Shown: piece after piece, positions 45,260-52,165 of the stretch
How the letters are laid out: every line of letters begins with the position of its first letter
How positions within the stretch are numbered: the first letter of the stretch is position 1
From: Flammeovirgaceae bacterium UBA7330
GTDB lineage: Bacteria; Bacteroidota; Bacteroidia; Cytophagales; Cyclobacteriaceae
Reading direction: 5' to 3'
Assembly (NCBI GenBank): GCA_002471275.1
Contig: DKPQ01000003.1
Location: 1 to 64,000, forward strand
DNA length: 64,000 nucleotides
The notes under the pieces: model-generated
Databases searched by the model: none
What the model was told of the DNA's origin: nothing
The model's input: only the letters and a program-made list of their open reading frames with translations
Position numbers and translations under genes: made by a program

Positions 45260-45679
45260 ATGAGAAGAAGTTAATTCCTCAAGAATAACCTCATTTACGT
45301 ACTGTTCCATTTTTCCAAACTTGCTGATTCTGGTTTTGAAAGAAATGAGAATACATTTCTGAAACACAAGGTCCCTCAAATTATTCAGTTATCCCTAATG
45401 TAATAAAAAAATCAAGAAAATGCAACAGACCACTTTTGGACGAAAGTGTGCTGTCTGGTATTCAGAAAAATCACCCACCAACCTCATAGAGTACCACTTG
45501 TGGCCCGGAAGGAAAAGAGGCCTTTAAAGATGATTGTCTTTAGTGGGTTGAGTTCCCGCCCATTAAGTGATTCACCTAGTCTTTTAAGTATTATACCAAA
45601 TAGTGTAAATACTATTTTTACCCTTATACAGGAGACCACTTTAGACCACCTTTGCTTCTGTAATTAATCAATCATCAGA
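45260..45679. promoter_or_regulatory. Divergent upstream region of the hybrid kinase and secreted peptide B
   Basis: 420 bp without a recognised gene. It contains an exact inverted repeat AAATAGT-GTAAAT-ACTATTT (45598-45617) and two related direct elements, GACCACTTTTGGAC (45428-45441) and GACCACTTTAGACC (45634-45647), the second 32 bp before the peptide B start. These may be regulator-binding sites. No standard promoter was assigned. Confidence 0.4.
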
Positions 45680-46009
45680 ATGAATCAGCTAAGAATAACA
45701 TTCATTACCCTTGCCATCTTTGCTTCTATTGAGGGGTTTTCCCAGGATCAGACAAAATCCTCTGCACCTGCTATTGTCAACCCTAAGGTTGACCAACTAA
45801 ATACAAACAACCAGAGCATCGGTAGTACCGACTCCACCAACCTGGCAATGATTGCAAAACTCCCCATGAACACCATCCATTTTCAGAATAAAGGGACGCG
45901 CCCGAAGATAGAAGTACATTGGGAGGATAGTATGGTACAAAATGAAAGTTTTGACCTGAATCAATCCAATTCTTCAAAATCGAAGATGGTCACCCAATAT
46001 AAACCTTAG
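45680..46009 (+). CDS. Small secreted protein with HFQNKGxR...WED signature, copy B
   Basis: 109 residues: signal peptide (MNQLRITFITLAIFASIEGFSQ), a Ser/Thr/Asn-rich linker, then IHFQNKGTRPKIEVHWEDSM and a polar tail. It is a divergent paralogue of the 41430-41834 product, and the two genes lie on either side of the hybrid kinase gene. The leader plus the conserved short block suggest a secreted, processed or surface-bound peptide. No known family recognised; function unknown. Confidence 0.7.
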   Translation: MNQLRITFITLAIFASIEGFSQDQTKSSAPAIVNPKVDQLNTNNQSIGSTDSTNLAMIAKLPMNTIHFQNKGTRPKIEVHWEDSMVQNESFDLNQSNSSKSKMVTQYKP

Positions 46010-46171
46010 CTAATTAGGATAAATTCACTACTCGAAATGGATTGCTATAGCTTAATTCAATAGGCTGGTTTAAACCTTTCCTGTCGCTGTTTTTTTAAGA
46101 TGTTTTCAGTTTCCACAGTTAATCCGTCACCGCAAAGCACCAAAGGTCTTGCCCGAATGGAAGATTAGTAT

Positions 46172-47344
46172 CTACCCACCCAACAACCGCATACAATACC
46201 ACTCTTGCCGGGGTAGGTGGAAGGGGCCTTTGAAGATGTTGCCTTTGGCAGGTTGAGAAACTGTGCCATCGCGATGGAGATAGCCGAACCACTCGCCGTG
46301 CTTTGGGTCCGCGAAGTGGCTGTAGCTGTAGTCGTGGACCAGCCGGTGCCACCGGGCATATTTTTCCTTACCGGTAAGCATGTAGGCAAGCAAAGTAGCG
46401 ATGATGGTCTCATTGTGTGGCCACCAGAATTTCATGTCGTGCCAGTATTCCTGCACGGGTTTGCCGTACACATCGCAATGATAGAGAATGCCTCCATATT
46501 CCTGGTCCCAGCCTCGCTCCCACATGTAGTCCAGCATCCTGCAGCCCAGTGCGATTAGTTCAGGATCATTGTTTCGGATCCTCGCTTCGTGAAGAATGAA
46601 CCAGGCACCCTCAATTGCATGACCGGGGTTCAAGGTACGGCCATCAATGTGATCGATGATGCTCCCATCAGGGGCTACCTGCTCCATCACACAACGGATA
46701 TCATCTTTCACGAAAAAGTCCCTGATCTCTGCGATGCATAGATCGATCACTTCCTGAGCTCGTGAGTCACCAATGGTGTCCAGCACTTGCCGTGCCGTGT
46801 TGAGCAGGATCATCGGCACACCAATACCCTTTGACGGGCGAATGTCAGTAAACTTGGGAGCCAGCTCCTCCGGATGCTTTGCATAATGAATGCACTTCCC
46901 AAATAATGTACGAGCCTGTTCAGCAACATCTTCCCTTCCCGATGCTTTGGCATACGCTGCATAAGCGATTACGGCAAAGGTCTCCGAAAAAAAGTACCTC
47001 CGTTTACGGATGGGCTGACCGTCCCTGGTCATATGAAAGAACATCCTTCCATCCGTATCGAAGCACTTTTGAGAAAGGAATTCATAGCCCAGCCGGGCAC
47101 CCTCCAGCCACTCCGCTTTTTGCTCGACAGTATTGTACAGGTTGGCCAGAGTCCATGTGGCTCTTCCCTGAAACCAGACGGACTTGTCATCATCTATGAG
47201 GCTACCGTCCGCATCGCGCATCAATAAAAAGCCGCCATGCTCGTGATCAAAGCTGCGTGGAAACCAAAAAGGAATGGTATTGCCGAGCAGCCTCCCCTGG
47301 TAAAACTGCTGAAGGCGGTGAAGTTCCTCTTTTGAATACCTCAT
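46172..47344 (-). CDS. N-acylglucosamine 2-epimerase (AGE) family protein
   Basis: 390 residues forming the (alpha/alpha)6 barrel of the AGE family. Signature elements: FWFPRSFDHEHGGFL near residue 25, LNPGHAIEGAWFIL (the conserved catalytic His region), KFWWPHNETI, and DPKHGEWFGYLHRDG (the second catalytic His). Such enzymes interconvert N-acetylmannosamine and N-acetylglucosamine, which fits its place 10 bp after a NanA-like aldolase gene. No leader, so cytoplasmic. A related epimerase specificity (for example cellobiose or mannose) cannot be excluded from sequence alone. Confidence 0.9.
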   Translation of the reverse strand: MRYSKEELHRLQQFYQGRLLGNTIPFWFPRSFDHEHGGFLLMRDADGSLIDDDKSVWFQGRATWTLANLYNTVEQKAEWLEGARLGYEFLSQKCFDTDGRMFFHMTRDGQPIRKRRYFFSETFAVIAYAAYAKASGREDVAEQARTLFGKCIHYAKHPEELAPKFTDIRPSKGIGVPMILLNTARQVLDTIGDSRAQEVIDLCIAEIRDFFVKDDIRCVMEQVAPDGSIIDHIDGRTLNPGHAIEGAWFILHEARIRNNDPELIALGCRMLDYMWERGWDQEYGGILYHCDVYGKPVQEYWHDMKFWWPHNETIIATLLAYMLTGKEKYARWHRLVHDYSYSHFADPKHGEWFGYLHRDGTVSQPAKGNIFKGPFHLPRQEWYCMRLLGG

Positions 47345-47354
47345 GGTACTTTTT

Positions 47355-48281
47355 TTAGTTCAGTTTGCTTGCATATTGATCAAATCCCAGTTTTTTGGCA
47401 TCCTGCTCAAAGGCTGCAAACTGAGTCTCAGACATGTTGCTGACAGGAAGTCGAAACTCACCACAGTCCAGACCAACCAACTTCATATAGGCTTTGCCTG
47501 TTCCCATTCCACCATATTTACCCAGCAAACCAATCAGATCAATAGATACCTGCTGTAAACGCCTGGCTTCAGCCAAATCATTATTGTCAAATGCCGCCAT
47601 CAACTGGTGATAAAGTGGAGCAATATAGTTGTATGTGCTTCCCACTACACCTTTTACACCCAATGACAACGAAGGCAACATGCTTTCATCACGTCCCCAC
47701 AACATATCATACTGACCATCAGCAAAGTGAATACAGGATGAAAAATCCATAAAATCTTCATGGGTGTACTTGATCCCTGTAAAATTGGGGATTCGACCAT
47801 GTACCGTTTCCAATAGGCTCTTCATCGTGAAACCAACTCCTGTAAGTACCGGGATGTGGTAATAGTAAAAGGGCATGTCAGGAACGACACCCGCCACCTC
47901 CTCACACATAGCCGCAAGGAGTGAAACGCTCGACGGCTTAAAATAGGAAGGGGAAGTGAATGAAACAGCATTAAATTGATTAGCTTGAGCATGCAATACC
48001 AATTCTTTGCTCTCGGCAAGACAGTTTCCGCCAAGAAACATGATCAAAGCGAACTCATCATCATTTGCTGCACATGCTCCCCACGCTTCTGCAATCATCT
48101 TTCGCTCGCTCATGGTAAGAGAAGCTCCTTCCCCTGTTGAACCACATACAAAAGCACCTTTTACTCCATTTTGTTTCAAGAGCCGATAATAAGCTGGAAT
48201 AAGTGAGGGTTTCACCGATCCATCAGGATTCATGGGTGTGAATGGAGCTGCGATTAATCCGGTTAAGTGGTTATGATTCAT
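47355..48281 (-). CDS. nanA: N-acetylneuraminate lyase-like aldolase (DHDPS/NAL superfamily)
   Basis: 308-residue TIM barrel of the dihydrodipicolinate synthase/NAL superfamily. GSTGEGASLT (48-57) binds the keto-acid carboxylate; FYYYHIPVLTG carries the conserved catalytic Tyr (about 141); the Schiff-base Lys is in GIKYTHED (Lys171). The YYYHIP form and the partner genes (sialidase-like upstream, AGE epimerase downstream) favour N-acetylneuraminate lyase over dihydrodipicolinate synthase. Cytoplasmic. Spacing is 2 bp to the sialidase-like gene and 10 bp to the epimerase gene: one operon. A keto-deoxy sugar-acid aldolase remains possible. Confidence 0.87.
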   Translation of the reverse strand: MNHNHLTGLIAAPFTPMNPDGSVKPSLIPAYYRLLKQNGVKGAFVCGSTGEGASLTMSERKMIAEAWGACAANDDEFALIMFLGGNCLAESKELVLHAQANQFNAVSFTSPSYFKPSSVSLLAAMCEEVAGVVPDMPFYYYHIPVLTGVGFTMKSLLETVHGRIPNFTGIKYTHEDFMDFSSCIHFADGQYDMLWGRDESMLPSLSLGVKGVVGSTYNYIAPLYHQLMAAFDNNDLAEARRLQQVSIDLIGLLGKYGGMGTGKAYMKLVGLDCGEFRLPVSNMSETQFAAFEQDAKKLGFDQYASKLN

Positions 48282-48283
48282 TT

Positions 48284-49498
48284 CTAATTGTTTTGGGTCC
48301 TGGCTAATTCTTCTAGTTGATTGAGTGTAAACCTCACACTAACGATGTATGGCTTCTTTCCTACCTCCCAATGCCCATAGGTGGTGGTCACGATGGTGCC
48401 ATCTGGTAAAACTTCTACTCCGGGATAAGCGGTGTCGTATTCCCATCCACTCTCCGATGGATAGTTTTTCTTCAGTCTGACCACATATTGTCCTTCTGTT
48501 CCATTTACCAGATCATCATACGTGCCGACCCAGCCTCCCCAGCTGGTTTCGAATGGACGATCTGATCGTTTATGTTCAGGCGAAATGACTCTGAAGCTGA
48601 TAAATAGCCTGCCGTCCGGAGTATACTTTCCAGTGTGCCGGTCACCAGTCAGCGACAATGGTAATTCCCGTGGTGCTGACCATGTCTTGCCTTCATCATC
48701 GGAAAAGATGATGAAGGAGTTTTTCACTCGCTTATTTTCTCTTAGCAAAACGGCGATCTGCTTTCCATCAGGTGAACGGATGATGCCCGGTTCACAGAGC
48801 AACACCGTGCTATCCCTATATATAGGTGCGGGATCAGACCAGGTAAGTCCCCCGTCAGTGCTTTTAGTGGTAAATACCGTCATGAACCCGGTCCTTTCAC
48901 CAGCAGGGGAACCCCAGAACTCATCTTCACCTCCCTTGATGAATCGGCCATCGTCATGGAAGATCGCCATGTAGTGCCCAGCTCCTGTATTCAGTGGAGT
49001 GGTCGATCCCATCACGGTGATTCCTCCCCAATCCCCTACTGGTTTCAGCTCTGTCCAGGTATACCCGTCATCCTCACTGATAGAAGTTCTGATGGGATAC
49101 AGCCCCGACCACATCACAATCCTTTTCACGCCTTGCGCATCCACAGTTCGCATGAGCGTCGGTGTTTCTCTACTTGTTGCCCAGCTTTCAGGTACTGGTA
49201 AACGATCACTCCACGTTTTTCCTCCATCTTCACTTCTCTTCAGGATGGCTGGCCCTCTGCCATGCCCTTTTGGATAACTAGCTAAAATGGTTTTACTGTC
49301 TTCAAGGAGTATCGTGGAAATATGTCCCAGATACTGACCCTCTTCGCGATCCACCACTACCTGGGAGATCTCGTCTACATCAAGATCGATTGAAGGAATG
49401 GTCACCTTGTTCATAATAGATACTTCTTCCTTCTCGGACTGCTGCTTGCAGCCAAATAAGATAATTACCAGGGTTATCAGCCAAAACTTCCTCATCAT
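48284..49498 (-). CDS. Sialidase-like BNR/Asp-box lipoprotein
   Basis: 404 residues. Leader MMRKFWLITLVIILFGC with a lipobox Cys, so cell-envelope attached. The body shows Asp-box repeats of a six-bladed sialidase-type propeller: SEDGGKTWSD, SEDDGYTWTE, STDGGLTWSD and SDDEGKTWSA. The FRIP motif of classical GH33 exo-sialidases is not evident before the first blade (which reads GRGPAILKRS), so the substrate may not be a terminal sialic acid. It is the first gene of the sialidase-like/NanA/AGE operon; an operator-like palindrome (49507-49523) lies immediately upstream. Confidence 0.83.
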   Translation of the reverse strand: MMRKFWLITLVIILFGCKQQSEKEEVSIMNKVTIPSIDLDVDEISQVVVDREEGQYLGHISTILLEDSKTILASYPKGHGRGPAILKRSEDGGKTWSDRLPVPESWATSRETPTLMRTVDAQGVKRIVMWSGLYPIRTSISEDDGYTWTELKPVGDWGGITVMGSTTPLNTGAGHYMAIFHDDGRFIKGGEDEFWGSPAGERTGFMTVFTTKSTDGGLTWSDPAPIYRDSTVLLCEPGIIRSPDGKQIAVLLRENKRVKNSFIIFSDDEGKTWSAPRELPLSLTGDRHTGKYTPDGRLFISFRVISPEHKRSDRPFETSWGGWVGTYDDLVNGTEGQYVVRLKKNYPSESGWEYDTAYPGVEVLPDGTIVTTTYGHWEVGKKPYIVSVRFTLNQLEELARTQNN

Positions 49499-49506
49499 AA
49501 TAGATT

Positions 49507-49523
49507 AATATGTATTACATATT
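49507..49523. promoter_or_regulatory. Operator-like palindrome before the sialidase-like gene
   Basis: AATATGT-ATT-ACATATT is a perfect 7-3-7 inverted repeat, 9 bp before the minus-strand start at 49498. The GT-N3-AC core is that of FadR-subfamily GntR operators. A second element of the same design sits at 49611-49627 at the divergent regulator gene. Probably bound by that regulator to repress the catabolic operon; binding not shown. Confidence 0.72.
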
Positions 49524-49610
49524 TTGCTTAATTGACTCAAATTAAATCACTTTCCGAGATAATATCATCATATAAAGGAATTAATTCTATAATTTGGCAT
49601 CATAATCACT

Positions 49611-49627
49611 ATTATGTTATACATAAT
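49611..49627. promoter_or_regulatory. Operator-like palindrome at the FadR-type regulator start
   Basis: ATTATGT-TAT-ACATAAT is a perfect 7-3-7 inverted repeat that ends exactly where the regulator's ATG begins (49628). It shares the ATGT-N3-ACAT core with 49507-49523. Protein bound here would block transcription or translation start, consistent with autorepression. Confidence 0.72.
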
Positions 49628-50332
49628 ATGACCATAACAAGCATACATCTGGAAGAACAACCCACAGAAAATCATTCTTTGGTAGACCGTGTGGAAACGC
49701 AAATTGTTGAACTGCTACGGCAGCAAAAGCTCAAAGTGGGTGATGTCATTCCCAAGGAAATGGAACTAACGGAAATGCTCGGAGTGAGCAGAACGGTCAT
49801 TCGTGAAGCTCTTATGCGGCTGAAGGTGATGGGGCTGATAGAATCCAAAAAGCGTAAAGGGTCTGTGATCACCAGCCCTGACATCTTCAATGTGTTGAGT
49901 AAAAGCATGAACCCTCATATCCTGGATCAGGAAACGCTCAAAGATATGTTTGAGCTTAGATTGGCCCTGGAAGTAGGCATGGCAGATTTTATCTTTCAGC
50001 GGATCACCACAAATGACATCAACGAATTGAAAGAGATCGTATCCAAAGAGCCGGAAGCGTCGGAGGAAGATCGGTTCTTTATAGAACATGAAATCGCCTT
50101 CCATTCCAAACTCTATGAGATCTCGAATAACCAAAGCCTGAAGAACTTTCAAAAGCTCCTGCTCCCGCTATTTGACTATGTGCATAACAGCGGGTTGCTC
50201 AAGATCCCGGTGAATAGTCTTCGGTATGTTTCTCACAAAGGGCTGGTGGATGTGCTGGAAAATGGCTCACCGGAACTATTCAGGAATGCCATGCGAAATC
50301 ATTTAGAAAACCATTTTTTACGCTTGTTCTAA
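49628..50332 (+). CDS. FadR-subfamily GntR transcriptional regulator
   Basis: 234 residues from the ATG at 49628; an upstream in-frame TTG (49532) would add 32 residues unrelated to the family and run through the operator, so it was not chosen. Winged helix at about 15-75 (LKVGDVIPKEMELTEML; VSRTVIREALMRLKVMGLIE). The C-terminal FCD domain (about 95-225) has metal/ligand residues in IEHEIAFHSKLYE, YVSHKGLV and RNHLENHFLR. FCD regulators are released by sugar acids or organic acids. It diverges from the sialidase-like operon and starts a plus operon with the oxidoreductase, SDR and transporter genes; NanR-like control is plausible. Confidence 0.9.
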   Translation: MTITSIHLEEQPTENHSLVDRVETQIVELLRQQKLKVGDVIPKEMELTEMLGVSRTVIREALMRLKVMGLIESKKRKGSVITSPDIFNVLSKSMNPHILDQETLKDMFELRLALEVGMADFIFQRITTNDINELKEIVSKEPEASEEDRFFIEHEIAFHSKLYEISNNQSLKNFQKLLLPLFDYVHNSGLLKIPVNSLRYVSHKGLVDVLENGSPELFRNAMRNHLENHFLRLF

Positions 50333-50337
50333 ACCTT

Positions 50338-51336
50338 ATGCAAGACTGGAAAGACCTAAAATTATTGTTGGCTGGATGTGGCTCTATCGGGAAACGACAT
50401 GCCAGAATACTTACGGAGCTTGGAGTAAAAGAGCTCTATGTTTTTGATCCGAACCCTGAAAGTGTAGATACCTTGATCCGGGAGTTTCCCCATTTAAAAA
50501 AGTGCGACAGCTATGAAGCTGGATTGCAGATCGTGGATGCAGCCTACATCATGACTCCTACCCGATTGCATGTTCCCATGTCCATGCAAGCGATTGAGGC
50601 TGGCTGTCATGTATTTATCGAAAAGCCTATCTCTTTGACCATGGAAGGTGTATCGGAATTGGCCAACCTGGCTGAATCCAAAGGTAAAAAAGTGATGGTC
50701 GGATTGTGCACCCGCTATCATGTAGGGATCCGGAAGACTAAGCATATCCTGGATTCCGGTCGTATCGGCAGACTGGTGTCTGTCCGGTCACTGGTTGGGG
50801 AACACTTCCCCTCCGTGCACCCGCAATACAAGTCCATGTACTATGCAAAGTATTCCGGGGCCTTTGAACTGATGCACGACCTCGACCTGGCCCTTTGGTT
50901 TGCCAGCCAACCGGTGGAAAAGGTTTTTTCCGTTTATGGTAGCTTCAGCGATATTGATATTGAAGCTCCGGATACCGTAGAGTTCCTACTCAAGTTTGAG
51001 GATCGGTGCACAGCAACTGTTCATCTGGATTTTTTTCAAATGCCCAGACGAAGAAATATTGAGCTTATCGGCACACAAGGAGTATTGATGATCGACTTTA
51101 CCTCATGGGACGAATATACCATTTCCATCTATAACGCTGTGGCCCAACAATGGGAACACCAAAAGGGTCAGACTCAACGAGACGAAATGTTTAGAGATGA
51201 AAATCTGGACTTCCTGGAGTCCATTGTTCATGACCGTCCGATTTTCTGCAACATTGCCGAAGGTTGTAAATCCCTCAGGGTCATAGAAGCTGCGCAAAAG
51301 AAAATTGATGATATTAACCTCATTGAAAACATCTGA
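50338..51336 (+). CDS. Gfo/Idh/MocA-family NAD(P)-dependent oxidoreductase
   Basis: 332 residues. N-terminal Rossmann domain with GCGSIGKRHARILTELG (about 10-26) and YIMTPTRLHVPM, then FIEKPISLTMEG holding the conserved EKP Lys. The C-terminal alpha/beta domain includes GGAFELMHDLDLALWF-like GAFELMHDLDLALW and DTVEFLLKFEDRCTATVHLDFFQ. The family oxidises or reduces sugars and sugar derivatives, some acting on sialic-acid anhydro forms. It lies 5 bp after the regulator gene and 3 bp before the SDR gene, so it is in the same operon. Specific substrate unknown. Confidence 0.9.
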   Translation: MQDWKDLKLLLAGCGSIGKRHARILTELGVKELYVFDPNPESVDTLIREFPHLKKCDSYEAGLQIVDAAYIMTPTRLHVPMSMQAIEAGCHVFIEKPISLTMEGVSELANLAESKGKKVMVGLCTRYHVGIRKTKHILDSGRIGRLVSVRSLVGEHFPSVHPQYKSMYYAKYSGAFELMHDLDLALWFASQPVEKVFSVYGSFSDIDIEAPDTVEFLLKFEDRCTATVHLDFFQMPRRRNIELIGTQGVLMIDFTSWDEYTISIYNAVAQQWEHQKGQTQRDEMFRDENLDFLESIVHDRPIFCNIAEGCKSLRVIEAAQKKIDDINLIENI

Positions 51337-51339
51337 TTT

Positions 51340-52143
51340 ATGTCAACACCTGAATTATTTAATCTTAAAGACAAGGTAGCACTCATCACCGGCGGGTCCC
51401 GTGGGCTCGGTTATGACATGGCCTGTGAACTGGCCAATGCCGGATGTGACCTGATCATCACCTCTCGTTTTGAGGAAAAGCTCAAGGAACCCGCACAATT
51501 GTTACGGGATCAGTATGGGGTGGATGTACTGACACTCCCCCTGGACCAGTGTCATCATGAGCAGGTAAAAAGTGTTGCTCAAAAGGCTCAACAATGGAAA
51601 GGACATATTGACATCCTGATCAACAATGCTGGTGGCGGATCCGGAGCCAGTGAGGGCGACCTGTTTAAGCGTGGTCCAAAAGACATGGTCAACCTGATCA
51701 ACACCAACCTCATTGGAGCACTATTTTGTTGCCAGGAAGTCGGCAAGGTCATGGCAGCCCAAAAGTCTGGCAAAATCATCAACATCGGTTCAATCGCAGG
51801 TATGGTTGGTCGGGACCGAAGCATGTACCGCAACAACAATAAATCCGAACAGCCCATAGACTATGCGGCAGCAAAGGCTGGTGTAATCGGCATGACCCGC
51901 GACCTGGCAGCCTATATGGCACCTTATGGAGTTTGCGTGAATTGCATCTCTCCAGGTGGATTTCAGGGAGATAGCTTACCCCAGGAGTTCGTCGATGCTT
52001 ATAACAAAGCCACTGCGCTTGGTAGAATGGGGAAAATGGGACAGGATCTGAAAGGGACGGCATTGTTCCTCGCCTCTGCAGCCTCTGACTATATTACCGG
52101 ACAAAATATTGTGGTAGATGGAGGCTTTACCATCTGGAAATAA
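51340..52143 (+). CDS. Short-chain dehydrogenase/reductase (SDR)
   Basis: 267-residue classical SDR. NAD(P) motif TGGSRGLGYDMA (about 18-29), structural NNAGGGSG, an IINIGSIAGMVG strand with the catalytic Ser area, and YAAAK (Tyr-x3-Lys) after IDYA. C-terminal NCISPGGFQGD and a VVDGGFTIWK end are family-typical. It acts with the adjacent oxidoreductase, presumably on the same carbohydrate-derived alcohol or ketone. It lies 22 bp before the transporter gene. Exact substrate unknown. Confidence 0.92.
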   Translation: MSTPELFNLKDKVALITGGSRGLGYDMACELANAGCDLIITSRFEEKLKEPAQLLRDQYGVDVLTLPLDQCHHEQVKSVAQKAQQWKGHIDILINNAGGGSGASEGDLFKRGPKDMVNLINTNLIGALFCCQEVGKVMAAQKSGKIINIGSIAGMVGRDRSMYRNNNKSEQPIDYAAAKAGVIGMTRDLAAYMAPYGVCVNCISPGGFQGDSLPQEFVDAYNKATALGRMGKMGQDLKGTALFLASAASDYITGQNIVVDGGFTIWK

Positions 52144-52165
52144 ATAATCAAAACCCTGACTGATC

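Noticed and set aside
49532..49627. Upstream TTG start for the FadR-type regulator (32 extra residues)
   Set aside because: The extension is not part of the GntR fold and would be translated through the operator palindrome; the ATG at 49628 fits the family length.
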